Assembly (NCBI GenBank): GCA_022702705.1
Contig: CM040423.1
Location: forward strand, 40,197,392-40,261,391
Direction: 5' to 3'
From: Papilionanthe hookeriana x Papilionanthe teres
Lineage: Eukaryota; Streptophyta; Magnoliopsida; Asparagales; Orchidaceae
Length of the DNA stretch: 64,000 nt
Shown: positions 12,165 to 24,555 of the stretch, piece after piece
How the letters are laid out: the number at the start of each line of letters is the position of its first letter
How positions within the stretch are numbered: position 1 is the stretch's first letter
The notes under the pieces: model-generated
The model's input: only the letters and a program-made list of their open reading frames with translations
What the model was told of the DNA's origin: nothing
Database searches by the model: none
Translations under genes and position numbers: made by a program

Positions 12165-15100
12165 CCTTTCCCTGGATTTTGGGGGGTGATTTCAACTGTC
12201 TTACCTCCCATCCTGAAAAGAAGGGGGGGAATCCTCCTTCTGCCTCCTCCATGGCCAGATTCAATAGCTTTATCTTTGACACTAGCTTGTTTGATCTTGG
12301 ATATCAAGGTCCCCACTTTACTTGGAGGAGAGGCACTACCTGGGAAAGACTGGACAGAATGTTGGGTAACTCTTATTGGCTTCAAATTTTCTCTTGTACT
12401 GTGATTTCTCACCTTTCCATGGCAGGATCAGATCACAGACCACTGCTTTGCTCTATCGCCAATTCAAAAAGGAGGGGGAGGTACCTTCGCATTTCGTAAC
12501 ATGTGGACTCTCCATCCAGACTTCCTGCAGGAGCTCAGGAAGGTTTGGCTTCCTGATCGTGGGTCCAACCCTTGGATTACTCTTTGGCATCTTCACAAGC
12601 AGACAGCTGCCCACTTCAAGAATTAGAATTGGCAACATTTTGGTAATATGCAGCAGAAATTAAAACTGGCAGAAGAGGAAGCACAACATGTAGAGAAAGA
12701 TTTCCAGAGAGGGATCAAGCATGAAAATGATCTTCATAGGGCATAGGAGAATTTGCTTGCTCACATTAACTATTTTGAATTGTTCCTTAGCGGAAGGTCA
12801 TCGTCTCTAAATTTATTGATGGGGACAGAAACTCTAAGTTCTACGAGGCCTGCATCAACTACAAAAGGAAATGTAACATGATTCTAGCTATTACTAACTC
12901 TGATGGGCACAGATTAACTTCACACTATGAAATTGCTTCAGATGTTGTCAAGCACTTTCAATCCCTCTTTACCAGTAACTCCTTCACCTGCTCTCCTATT
13001 GATGCATCTCTTTTTACTAACTGCCAGGGAATTCTACAGGATCTCAATCTAGCTCAGGTACCAAGGAAGGCAGGAGGTTAAATCTGCTCTGGATTCTATA
13101 GATGGATTTAAAGCTGCAGGACCTGATGGATTCACCTCCACATTTTACAAAGTTAGCTGGCCACTTATCAAGAAGGAAATCATAAAGGCTGTGCAAAGCT
13201 TCTTTTCTGGCGTTGACCCTCCCAGATATTTTACCTGCTCAACTATAGTTCTGATACCAAAAAGCAACAGAAGAGCGACATGGGGGGACTTTAGACCCAT
13301 TAGTCTCACAACCGTCATCTCCAAGATTATCAGCAAAATTTTAGTTTTCAAACTTCAGCCACACCTCCACCGTTTGATCCTCCCTAACCAGGTTGCCTTT
13401 GTCAAAGGTAGATCTATCTCTGATAACATCTTATTAGCCCTGGAGCTCTTACTTGATTTGGATAGGAAATGTAGAGGGAGCAATGTTATTTTTAAACTTG
13501 ATATTAAAAAGGCCTATGACACCATTAGTTGGCCTTTCATACTTGATACTTTGGCTGCAAGGGGTTTTTAGGCAGATTTCATACAGTTAATTGCTCGATG
13601 GTTAAAATGCAATACACACTCCATTCTCCTCAATGGAAGCAGTCTTGGGTTCTTTAGTGCTACTAGGGGCATCAAACAAGGTGATCCCCTCTCCCCTACA
13701 ATCTTTATCCTTGCCTTTTATTATATATCTAGGCTGCTGAATGATGCTTTCAATAAATCTCCTCACTTAGCTTATCAACATAAATCCACACTCAGAATCA
13801 CCCATTTATCATATGCTGATGATCTAATCATCTTCACACAAGCTTTTAAACCGGCAGTAAGAACAGTTCACAAGGTTCTACAGCACTTTCAGTCTGCCTC
13901 AGGGATGGAGTTTAATTTGCAGAAGTGTCAGATTTTTGCCAGTGCAAATACTAAGCCCCACATAAAACACTGGATTTCAAAAATTACTGGTTTCACGTTG
14001 GCCTCCCTTCCAATCCATTACCTGGGGGCTGATTTAATCAAGGGGAGGGTCAAACAGACCCAGTTTAATCAAATAATTGATAAAGTCAAGCATTAACTCC
14101 TCAACTGGACCAACTCCTTTCTTTTCCAATGGGGGGGAGGGTCACCTTATTAAGAAGCACTCTTACAGCCATTCCAGCTTATGCACTTCAGATGTTCTCA
14201 ATGCAAAAAGGCACTCAAAGAGTACTTAGCCGAATTCTTAACAGATTTTTATGGGCTGGTCAGTCCAAGCAGTACCACTGGCTTCCTTGGCACAAAGTTT
14301 GCAAACCTTTACAAACTGGTGGGCTGGGCATCAAAAGCTTTGATCATCTTAGTGTTATTAATCTTTCCAAGCTTTGGTTAAGATTTAGAGCCCAAGATAG
14401 CTCGTGGGCTTGTTTCATAAAGGAGAAATACTCGCAGATATGTCCATCCCACACTAGTTACTCCTAAATTGGGGGACTCCGGGTTGTGGAGGAAGGCCGT
14501 TAAGCATCAAAGATCAAGCTGAAACATTTTTTATCTGGGAAATGGGGGAGTGTCAACTCAACTTCTGGCTGGACCTGTGGGTTTGGACCGGTGAGAAGTT
14601 AACTTGCCCCTCATCTACTGCCCTCCTAACAAACAAGTACAGGAGTTCTGGATTGATGATCAGTGAAATCACAACTTACTAGCCTCCTTCCTGAACCAGG
14701 AGCAAATCTCTCTGGTGACAAATACCAACTTCTGTAGGGGTATCAGGGATAGGATCATCACCAAGCAGGGCCCCTCTCAAAAGCTCTCCTCATACATCTA
14801 CTCACATATTGCTCACTGGGGATCTTTCAGGCGGTGTACTGTACTTTGGGGGAAGTTACTCACCCCCTCTATGTCATTCTTTTGTTGGAGACTTTGGCAA
14901 AGCCTGTTACCTACAGATGATATATTAAAGCTCAAGGGACTTAGAGGTCCTTCTTGCTGCTGCCTTTGTATGGGGGAGGAGGAATCTTTGGCTCATTTTT
15001 TCTTCTCTCGCTCTTTCTCCCAGGGGGTTTAGACTGTTCTCTTGGGGAAATTGAAACTTAACACCCTTCACCTTAGCTGGAGATATTTTGCTCATTGCTG

Positions 15101-15875
15101 GCAAGAATGGGTGCATGATAAGCTGCTGGTCATTCCCTGTCTTGTCTCCTGGTTCATTTGGATGTGTAGAAATCAAGTCAAGTATGAGAGCAAACTTCCC
15201 ATGGTCTCTAAGGTGGTTGTGAATTGCATTTCCTATATCCAAAAGCTCATCAAGCATCACAAATTCCCCAACATCTGCAAGAATTGGCAGCCAACTCTTC
15301 CACTGCCCACTGTCTCCTTGGTGTCTTGGACTCCTCCCCCTGGCCCATGGCTAAAGGTAAACACTGATGACAGCTTTTGCTTAGGCTCTGCTGGTTTTGG
15401 AGGGGTTTTTCGAAATGCTCAAGGGAAGTGTCTTCTGTTCTTCTCCTCTCCCACTGCTGCCTCTGAGGCATTGGAAGCTGAAATGATTGCCATTTATTGG
15501 GCAGTCTACATTGCTCAAAAATGTAAAGTTGCAAAGTTGATGGTGGAATCTGACTCACTAAATTGTATCAGGATCCTGCAGCATTTGGAGACTCCTCCAT
15601 GGTACCTTCTGAGATGGATACATAGGATGGCACCTCTTCTACATACTCTCCAACTCAGCTTTGTGCATATTCCTAGAATTGCCAACAGGCCTGCCCATTG
15701 GCTTGCTGCCTTGGGTAGAGAGTCCGTTTCTGTTTCTCTTGGCCAATGCCCACCTTCTCATCTCTCCTTATTACTCCATGGAGATAGGCTTCTTCTCCCC
15801 TATCTTCATACCATGTAACTGCTTTTTGTCACTTTTTGTTTTAATGGATTGCTTGCTTATTTAGGCAAGTTCTTG

Positions 15876-15877
<2 letters not shown>
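12165..15877 (+). mobile_element. L1-type LINE ORF2 with RNase H, decayed
   Basis: A non-LTR retrotransposon ORF2, 5'-truncated inside the endonuclease. The order is: endonuclease C-terminus (GDFNCLTSHP and SDHRPLLC, 12180-12460); linker (12500-13080); reverse transcriptase (13180-14100), with TIVLIPKSNRRATW, FRPISLT, KLDIKKAYDTISW, GIKQGDPLSP and the catalytic SYADDLIIF at about 13808-13835; a zf-RVT region (14700-15030, CWRLW and CCLCMGEEESLAHFF); and an RNase H domain in the open frame 15042-15818. In that frame aspartate 109 (VNTDDSF), a glutamate in EAEMIAI and aspartate 171 (VESDS) are kept, but the last position reads NRPAHWLA, with His where Asp is usual. Several stops and frameshifts split the frame, so it is inactive. 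It ends in a (TA)n tail. Confidence 0.92.

Positions 15878-15932
<55 letters not shown>
15878..15932. repeat. (TA)n microsatellite at LINE 3' end
   Basis: An uninterrupted run of alternating TA directly follows the L1 3' end. It may be the element's tail or an expanded target site. Confidence 0.9.
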
Positions 15933-15934
<2 letters not shown>

Positions 15935-16125
15935 ACTTATCACAAAAGACGAATAATTAAATAAAAAGAGGGAAAAATAGTTGGGGTCCTGTAATCCTAT
16001 AGAAAAGCGTATTGATAGCAATTCAAGAGTCATAGAGAAATAGATTCAACGGTATAAGGCCTTAATCCATGTGCTTTAATTTGTTTGTTATCATTGGAGT
16101 AGCAGAATTTCAACGTTTAGCTCTC
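15935..16125. repeat. Dispersed repeat C, copy 2
   Basis: Matches 9525-9880 in the same orientation but lacks its middle ~190 bases: AGAGGGAAAAATAGTTGG, ATCCTATAGAAAAG, AGAAATAGATTCAACGGTAT, CTTAATCCATGTG and AGCAGAATTTCAACG. Confidence 0.6.
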
Positions 16126-17678
16126 AAATTCTTACCTTAGATGTATTTATTAAATACAATAATGAGATACAAGTCATAATTGAATGGATATCATGCCTCT
16201 ATGTTACAGTAACGTAAACGTGTTTCTAAACCTACACGTAAACATTATAAAATTTTTTGGTAATTTATTTTATCCAAAAATGATCATGCAGGAGCTTTTA
16301 AAATATTTCTTTTATGATATAAGAGCAATATCTTCTTATTTGTCTCATTTTTCGTAGTAATAAATCTATTGCAAGAGCACCATCCAATTGATTTCTTTTT
16401 TTTTTCATTTTACGTGCGAGTACATTTGTATCTACTGTTAAACATAAGTAGGTGAATTCCATCAGTCAACATGCACATATTAGTATTTATATATAGATCA
16501 ATTCAGTTACTTTTTTTTTAGTATCATTCCATACCTTTCGATGATAAACTTTATTTGGTATGAGATAAGCAATTCATACATACTGGAAAATCTATCATCC
16601 ACTTTAACATGACCAAACTTCTTCATAACAGAATTAAATCATAAAAGAACTGATTAAATGAATATGAATATTATATAATGCATTTATTTAGAAGAAGTAA
16701 TGGTGTTATCTCAAATAAAAAAAATGTGTGCCTATCTTGAGATAGATAAGTGTTACTTCTCATTCTTGTTCTCGACTCCTCAAATATTTATTCCTATAAA
16801 TTCAACCAATTCTACGCATAAGACATGTATACAATAAGAGAAACTTTAAATTCTTTTATATCGTAAGATTCCTTCATAAATTAGTAGCTTAAATCTTACT
16901 ATTTACATGTGGATATGCAAACGATCATCTACTATTCCTTGGGTCGTTTCTTGTAAAGCAGCTTTGAACTTATCTCTATTTAAAGAAATTAATTTCTTGA
17001 CATAATTTTAATAGTTTGATTATTTTTTAATTAACAATAAGTAATTAATTTCCCTATTTGGATTTGATTAGTGTCATTTAAATTACTTGGATTTTATTTC
17101 ACCCCAATAAAATAAACCATTTCACTTAGAACTATGAGCTTATATTTATTATATTTCATAACAAAATCATATAACCTCAACCTATAATTATTTAACTTCT
17201 ACATCACTAATTACTTGAACACTCTAATATGAAGAATCCTATAAATTTATATTGGATATTTTGATTCATGAACATTATAATCATCTATTTGAAGAAAACC
17301 CAAAATAATTTTTAAAGCTTTCTATATATCGATAACGTAAATTATCATGACTTAAGATGTTTTAGAACCCAATTTAACGTCTCTTGGATTTCGTATTGTT
17401 GGCTATGCCGTGTTAGCATGAACACTCTTTCTGTTCAAGGAGGCTTATATTTAGCTTCTTTGCTTGCAGGTTTTCAAAAGAGCGGGTTTATAGAATTTCT
17501 AAGAGGGCTTTGGATAGTGGATGTAGATGACCCCGGCCCGCTGTAGAAGGTTCAAGTTTCTTATTTATCTTCACCTTTTTTTTTAGTTTGAATTATTTTC
17601 TTTCAGTTCAAAAATCTTAAATTCATTATTTCTTAGGTAAATTTAAATTTCTTTTTGTTCACTTGAAGTAATAAAAAA
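16126..17678. other. No gene recognised; very AT-rich
   Basis: About 1.5 kb of AT-rich sequence without recognisable coding similarity. A less AT-rich patch at about 17390-17560 (with GACCCCGGCCCGCTG) stands out, but neither strand gives a protein I recognise. Confidence 0.35.
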
Positions 17679-17870
17679 GGGGGCATTTGCATGCATACTC
17701 ACCTAAACTTTATTGTTTAGATTTGTTCCACCCAAATCTTTCAAATCACATCAAAGTACTGTCATTTTAACTTTTAAAAAGTGAAATATACCTTTTCATG
17801 TATGCGTAAAGAGTTTAGGGGTCAGATATGTAAATACATAGGAAGTGAGTGGTGTGTATGTAAATCTTCC
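17679..17870 (+). mobile_element. Palindromic MITE family A, copy A3
   Basis: Starts GGGGGCATTTGCATGCATAC and ends GTATGTAAATCTTCC, with the family centre (TTTCAAATCACATCAAAG, AAGTGAAATATACC). The left arm lacks the TATGTATTTACATAT block, so the two arms are unequal. Confidence 0.8.
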
Positions 17871-18847
17871 TTTTATTTTGTTCAAAACAACTCAACTCCC
17901 AGACCCCAACCCTCAACTTGCCTAAACCCCTCTTCTAATGAAAAAATTGAAGAATTTAAAGCCATGGAATTTGTGGCTTGAGAGAAAATTATGGCCCTAT
18001 TATGTGTTTGTAAGAAAAGAGGGAGAGAGAGAGATGGAGAGAGAGGAGTGAGTGGAAATAAAGAATTTTGATTCAAATTTCTAGTCATAATAAAGACAGT
18101 GTAATTAACAAAAAATTAAAATTTGATGAATACCAAAATTTCTGTCATTTAATTTAAAAAGAAAACAATTCCAAAATCAATTATATTATAAATAGAATAA
18201 AAATATAGGAAATAATTCTATGATGTTAAAATGCTTACATATTCTTGATCAATAGCTTGAACTACATTAGTGGCCTCGTTCTATTTTTCCAACAAACATG
18301 AATTTCATATTGACCATGATACATAGCTAATCAATTAAAATTTTTATTGCACTTACTAAAAAAAATTAACTGTAAATTATATTCTAGTCAAACATTAGTA
18401 GATTAGGCTTATGCCGACCTAAGTTTTTTCTAAAGCAGCTTCGTAGGACGGATGATTTTGCAAGGCTGCTAGTATGAAATAAATGAGAAACAGATCAACA
18501 TGAAATTAAAGGAATAAATGAGAAAATTAATTCCAATTTACTATAAGAAGATATCAATATATTTACTATATTCTTTCAAGAAATTATTTATATATTCTTA
18601 AACTATTTAAAAGCTGATAATAAGAAACCATCTGTCATCTTACCTGCAATCGGTAGAACTCTTCCTCTGGCGTGTGCTTAGCCCTGCTCTCACATTCTAA
18701 CCCTAAGCCTCAGAAGGAAAGACAAGAAATATTTCATTAGTTCACATAGGACTTATTAAATATATCAATTTCAAAGTGATTGTAGGAATGCAGGTCTGAA
18801 TTTTCTGCTGTTCTTTTTTGACCTTCCTGTTTTGTAGTTTAAGCCTT
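17871..18847. other. No confirmed gene; two exon-like patches on minus
   Basis: A CT-rich run read on the minus strand (about 18010-18045) is followed by an ATG in good context and a 27-codon frame that stops at about 17886, next to a MITE. At about 18651-18706 the minus strand has a pyrimidine-rich AG acceptor, an open 18-codon segment ending EEEFYRLQ, and a GTAAG donor. Neither patch could be extended into a gene. Confidence 0.3.
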
Positions 18848-18966
18848 GGGAAATTTACATACATATCCCACAATTCTTATGTATTTACATATCTCACTCC
18901 CAAAATTTGATATTTACACTTATATCACCTTATACCTATAAAATTTGATATTTACACAATTCTCAT
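18848..18966. mobile_element. Palindromic MITE family A, partial copy A4
   Basis: The left arm is present (GGGAAATTTACATACATAT, ATTCTTATGTATTTACATAT). It then repeats AAATTTGATATTTACAC twice, and the right arm is missing. Confidence 0.65.
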
Positions 18967-19235
18967 TTAATAATTACTTGAATATTTTATTGATTCAAAT
19001 TTATTTTATAACAATAAATTAATTTTATACATATAGACACACACATACATATATGTACCTATGTATAATACTAAAATACTACAAATTTTATGGTAGCATA
19101 TTATGATATTTATTACATTTGGACTCATGAACAGTTCATAAAAACTTAAGTTCATGTCTTCAAAAATATAACATCTAACCTTATTTGGATCATTTTTATC
19201 AGCATAGTTTTTTTTCTTAAGAAAATAAAAAGAAG

Positions 19236-19530
19236 CGGCATTTACACACATATCACTCAATTCTTATGTATTCATATATCACTCAATTCTTATGTATTCA
19301 TATATCTAACCCTTAATCTTTAATGCTTGAGTGCACAGTACATTGATTGGAATTAAATTATAGGATTCTTAAATATTGAGTTTGAGCACTTACCCTCCCC
19401 GAAAAAAGAAAAAAAAAACTAACTTTACTTATTTTACGTTAATGCCTCATTATGTTTTCGTATCACATCAAAAATATCAGCATTTCATATATAAATACAT
19501 AGGAATTGAGTGATATATATGTAAAGCTTA
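19236..19530. mobile_element. Palindromic MITE family A, copy A5
   Basis: The left arm contains a tandem duplication of ATATCACTCAATTCTTATGT followed by ATTCAT. The right arm ends TATATATGTAAAG. A 16-bp direct repeat (CTTAAGAAAATAAAAA) lies about 5 bp outside the left end and immediately beside the right end. The centre is disturbed by unrelated sequence (about 19310-19430). Confidence 0.7.
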
Positions 19531-19887
19531 AGAAAATAAAAATAAATACTTAAAATTGAATCCGAATATATCAAACTTTAAGGAGGGGATTGAAGTCAAA
19601 ATTGGGATTGTTGCTGAAAATCCTGGTTGCCATATTTTCTGTGCACGTGATTTGAGTTTTGACCTAAATTTCTTCATTGATTATTTTTTTTCATGTTTGT
19701 TGCTTTTATTCGTGTAGATATGTGGAGTCATATTTATTTTTTAGGCAGTAAATTTAGCCCTCTTTTGAAGATGCTTATTCTAGATGAAGCTTGGCACTGC
19801 TTTTACAACAAATAATCCAAGGAGCTACTGATCAACGATAACATTAATTAGCTCTATATTTATGAGTTAATAATATTTTAGGTTGAA

Positions 19888-20158
<271 letters not shown>

Positions 20159-20225
20159 TTTTTTTTTGGGTGAATTTGGTGGTGAAGTATTGAGAAGGTA
20201 AAATTTATATCATGATATCTTGATA

Positions 20226-20229
<4 letters not shown>

Positions 20230-20295
<66 letters not shown>
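20230..20295. repeat. (TA)n microsatellite
   Basis: Uninterrupted alternating TA immediately 5' of a tRNA-derived SINE. Confidence 0.92.
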
Positions 20296-20297
<2 letters not shown>

Positions 20298-20298
<1 letters not shown>

Positions 20299-20470
20299 AC
20301 GTACCTTTGCCTGTTGGTTGGCATCCTCAGTGTAAGACCCCTCAGATCGGGGGTTCGAATCCCCTCTGACACAGTTGGCCTTAAGGAGGTGGTACTTGAA
20401 TTGTTAGGAAAATTAGGAATGACTGGAGGCTCGTATAATAGCCTCTGGTCATTCCTTTTTAAATAAATAT
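20298..20470 (+). mobile_element. tRNA-derived SINE
   Basis: A tRNA-like head has an A-box-like GCCTGTTGGTTGG and a B box GGTTCGAATCC inside GGGGGTTCGAATCCCC, the expected ~35 bp apart. The body ends in a strong hairpin (AGGAATGACTGGAGGCT pairing with AGCCTCTGGTCATTCCT). The same 3' end recurs at 24690-24862. It would be transcribed by RNA polymerase III and mobilised by a LINE. It is not a tRNA gene: the anticodon and acceptor arms do not fold. Confidence 0.72.
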
Positions 20471-21879
20471 ATAAGCATTAATAAACTAATAAAAAATTGC
20501 TAAACATCCTTATATTTCAAAGACATATTATTGTTGAATCTTCTGCCAAACTTTGAAAGTCTATTTTTTTCCTTCTCATTCTTTTGGGGTCATAAATGAT
20601 GTTTTCATTTGTAAGCTAGACTGGGTGTTGCAAGTCAATCTTCAATTTTGTAAGATCATTTTTGTCTTTAATTTCTTTTTACTTTTATATTTATTTATTT
20701 AAACTCACTTATCTATTAAGAAGAGAGTCTTTGACTGGGTCATTTATCTATTGGTTTGTCTGACAAAGGTTTTGGGCTTGTGGCAGTAGCAAAATCCATT
20801 TGGGGGACTCGGGTGTAGATGCATGTCAATTAGGGTATTAGGCATGTATTCTACTTGAAGTTAGCCAATTATTTAGAATCAACGGCTCCTAAGATAAAGA
20901 ACTGCTTGGTCTAGAGAGGGAGTTTGATAGAGAGTAAGTGGACAACGAGAGAACATTTTGAGACAGCATGATGTCTATCATATGAGCTTATCAAGAAAGA
21001 TGAGCTCTTAAGATAAGTTGAAGTAATTCCATGATAGAGGACAGTCTTGGTCATGTTCACGAAAACAAAATTGGATGATTTCCACACGTGGAAGTCATTT
21101 AGAGCCGCCTATAGTCCTTGGATTGAATTCACATTATTTAGGATCAATCAGATGAAATCCGCTAAGAAGTGCATTGAGCTATTCTCACAAAGAAATGATA
21201 ATGTTGTTTGCCCAAGTGCCAACCTTATGGGCTCTAAGCATTGCTAGTCTTGGTGCCACGAGAAGAATCATCCAAATGGTTGATTTCTTTGGAAAAATTT
21301 AATGAGACGAATAAATGAGAAGGGTGGGATTCGACAAAATAGTCATCAAGGAGGGCGATTTGTTGAGAAGGTTGATCAACTAGCAATCTTTAGGGATGAG
21401 CCATTGAAGCACTCTTATTTTATTTTATTTTATTTTATTTTATTTTTTTTTGTGGGTAAATTGTCTACATGTCATTGTGAAGAGTGGGCTCTCATGGAAA
21501 TTGACAAGACCATACATTGAGTTTAGTGCCTATGAAAAGGTTTGTGCTAATGGTTTGAGAGGAAGAGAATGATTCTTACTAGTTTAGGTTAATTTTGATT
21601 AACTATGTCTATCTGACTAACCCAGGAAGGCTTTGTGGGTCAAGAGTTAGGGTTTCCCATTGAAAAGCTAAGCTGGGCTTTGGGCCTGAGTTGCAGTTGG
21701 GCTATATTGGTCTTGGCAAATAGTCTAGGTTTGTTTTGGGCCTAAGCTAGCTACTCTAATGTCTGCCTTTATAATTTTCTATGGAGACTATTGAAGTGAA
21801 TATTTAGTTGATTTTTTAACCTTTTAGTCTTTGATTTTTGACTCAAAAAATTGATCCAACACATCAACTTGATTAGAAC
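20471..21879. other. No gene recognised
   Basis: AT-rich, with ORFs of 66-72 codons at 21047-21247 and 21302-21520. The first contains CIELFSQRNDNVVCPSANLMG; I do not recognise it, and it may be decayed gag. A (TTTTA)n run lies at about 21417-21445. Confidence 0.35.
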
Positions 21880-22275
21880 CCAACTAAAAAATCCGGGTTC
21901 GAGGTGACACGAATAATTTTCGAGCTGGATTCAGGTTAAAGATTGTTTTTCGAATCGGTTTCGGGTTGAACCGATAATCTAAAAATGTCCCATGAACTCT
22001 ATGTTAACTTGAAATCCATCTACTAACCTGAAATTGACCCTAAATTGACTCGGGAACCAATTTTAACCCCAATAGTAATTCCTTGTGTTAAATAATTCCT
22101 TATGTTAAATAGGTTGTGTGGATTAGGTTTGGATTGAAAGGTTAAAGGCGGTCGGGTTTAGATTGTGATTTTTAAATGATATAATATTTGGATTGAGTTC
22201 GGGACAGACCTATTCAGGTCAAAACTTTTACAAGTCGAACCCAAATCCAACCCGCCGACCCCGAATCGACACCCT
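21880..22275. repeat. CGGGTT-type inverted repeat (MITE-like)
   Basis: Begins near AAAAATCCGGGTTCGAGGTG and ends CGACCCCGAATCGACACCC, with internal CGGTTTCGGGTTGAACC and AACCCAAATCCAACCC. Many plant genomes contain non-autonomous elements whose arms are rich in CGGGT/ACCCG and end in GACACCC. The arms are imperfect and no target duplication was found. Confidence 0.5.
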
Positions 22276-23080
22276 TGCCATGAAATATTATGTGATTGTC
22301 ATTATTTTATTTTCTTATCTTATGCAAACCGGTTGACTCTTTGGTAGGCAGAATGTATAAGATCCTCGGGTCCCAAGATTGAGGCTCTCACCTTGGACAT
22401 CATACTGGTGGATCTCAAACAAATTTTGTGATTCATCTTTTTAAATAAATATATATAATAGTAATTGAGCATGTGTCAAGATGCTTCATTTCAGTATTCT
22501 GTTTGATGATATAAATAAATTATAGGTTCTGCTTCATATGATTGCCAAACTTTACTCGATCTCAGTCTATGGACCATAAATTTATGCCATCGCATAATAA
22601 ATGATGCCGAGAAAACGGTGGCCATAATATTTTAGAAATCAATTTTCAAAATAATTTTCTAGCTTTTTTAATAACTACATTAACTGCCACTCATTTGTGA
22701 TAAAAGTATTCATAAACAGTATAAATCTGCCCATGTTATTAGTAAATTATAATAATTGATTTTGTTATTTTAAAAGCAGTTAATAAAGGCGCTATGATAC
22801 GGCTTGAAACTCTGAATGCTTATAATTGTGTGCCATTAGCAGTTAATTAATGATAGTTATAATGGTAATTGCAGATTTGAAGCCTTTAATTAATTTATTA
22901 AATATTGAGTACAAGCCTTTAATTAATAACATGTTGACATAACGTCGATCCAGCCAACGGCTTCGGGATTTTATAAAAGCAAGTGGCATGCAGCATGTGC
23001 TCTGTATTTTTATAATATAAGCAAACTTTAATATATTTATTGGAGCTATTGTAATTGTAATGTATTACATATCAAATGCC

Positions 23081-23118
<38 letters not shown>

Positions 23119-23145
23119 ATATAAATATAAAAGACAAAATATTTG
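22276..23145. other. No gene recognised
   Basis: AT-rich. A segment at 22320-22465 ending in TTTTTAAATAAATATATATA resembles the 3' ends of the SINEs nearby but lacks a clear B box. Short TA runs occur near 23083-23107. Confidence 0.35.
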
Positions 23146-23202
23146 TTAAAATTTAGGGGTGATAGTATATAGGCAATCGGCGGTATTTATGTAAACGCCC
23201 TT
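23146..23202. mobile_element. Palindromic MITE family A, right-end fragment A7
   Basis: Only the right terminus is recognisable, ending GGTATTTATGTAAACGCCC, preceded by AATTTAGGGGTGATAG. Confidence 0.4.
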
Positions 23203-23540
23203 TTTTTATTTTATTTTATTCTGATATATATATATATATATTTCTTTCAAGATTCCCCTGTTGTAACGGCGCACTAACAGAGTACTCGGGTCACATGTTA
23301 TTGCGGTGACAGTTAGAACAGTTACGACCAGCAAATATATATATATATATATAGTCATATTCTAAATTTATAATTTGATGATCTTCTGCATTACTTTTAT
23401 AGATTGAGGATCTGGTTGGAGAGATTATAATAATTATTTACTAAGATTTAGCTATGAAATTAATTTTGCATACTTTTCTTATAATAGTTTTATGAGTATT
23501 ATTAGTGGACCATCGTTAGGAGAGCAACTATTTCAATAGG

Positions 23541-23838
23541 GGAAAAACACAGAAGTTACGTACGTAATAGGTTATATGAGGGTTACACAGGAGTTACAAT
23601 GGAGTTACAAGTGTGTTATAACTTTCTTGTAACTCGTGTAACCCCCTTATAACCTTGTAACTAACTTATGTAACTTACAAATAGATGAAATAGAAGCGCG
23701 CGGGTTACAGGTGAGTTGCACCGGAGTTACAAGGAGGTTATAACACCCTTGTAACCCCTTTGTAAGGCCCGTATAACTCCCGTGTAACCTATTACGTACG
23801 CAACTGCTGCGTATGGTTGACGTACGCAATTTTTTTCC
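23541..23838. mobile_element. Foldback MITE with 9-bp target duplication
   Basis: This 298-bp element begins GGAAAAAC and ends TTTTTTCC. It is flanked by the exact 9-bp direct repeat TTCAATAGG at 23532-23540 and 23839-23847. The arms pair through GTTACGTACGTAATAGGTTA (23555 on) and its complement ending at 23804. Inside, variants of AGTTACA recur about every 11-13 bp on one strand in the left half and inverted in the right half. A 9-bp duplication and GGAAAA-type ends suggest the Mutator superfamily; that assignment is inference. It encodes nothing. Confidence 0.85.
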
Positions 23839-23939
23839 TTCAATAGGAGCCTTTCATTTGGTATTTTTTAGACTATATTGTAATAGCTTTATTTGTATTT
23901 CCATTGAATTTTTGTCATCAGTTATTATTTTTTAATGAA

Positions 23940-24031
23940 AGATATGGGTGATATAATTAATGTAATATGCAAAGTTTAGATGTTAGATATGTAAATACAT
24001 AGTAATTGGGTGGCATGAATGTAAATATCCC
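23940..24031. mobile_element. Palindromic MITE family A, right arm A8
   Basis: The right arm is present (AAAGTTTAGATGTTAGATAT, GTAAATACATAG, GGTGGCATGAATGTAAATAT, CCC). The left arm is not recognisable. Confidence 0.65.
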
Positions 24032-24555
24032 ATTTTTTTTATCCAAATAATAACATTAAATTTATTTCTTTATAGGTACACTTCAGATGCAATCATATGC
24101 AAGGCGTAGCCAATTGTTAACCGGGTACTCTCACATGCACTTCTGCTCATTATCACCTGCCATGTTCTCCTAAGCCCTAAGCAGCCAAATTAAATAAATA
24201 AATAAAAATTATAATATATTGAAATAAATAAATAAATAAATATCAAATAAGCATGATTCGCGTGTCCATTTTTTTCTTTAATTAAATAAAAAAATAATAT
24301 GGAAGTTATTTTCAGGCTTTCCAAAGTTCAAAAATCATATTTATGATAAATTAAAATGTTTAAATGCCGAATATTCAGTAATAGCTATCGTAGCAGTTAT
24401 TTCTTCCACATTTGACAGTACAATAATATACTTAAAAATGTTTATAAAAAAAATTAAAAGTGTATGTGAACAATAATTGGCGAATATAATTGTAATCTCA
24501 GTTGATACATTGATATCAAATTAGTTATTTATATATTTCTTATATATTGCTTTTA

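Noticed and set aside
17390..17560. GC-richer patch as a chloroplast-derived or coding segment
   Set aside because: Neither strand gave a recognisable plastid or nuclear protein; left as unexplained.
20300..20375. A tRNA gene with B box GGTTCGAATCC
   Set aside because: No acceptor stem or anticodon arm can be folded; the body and tail fit a tRNA-derived SINE.
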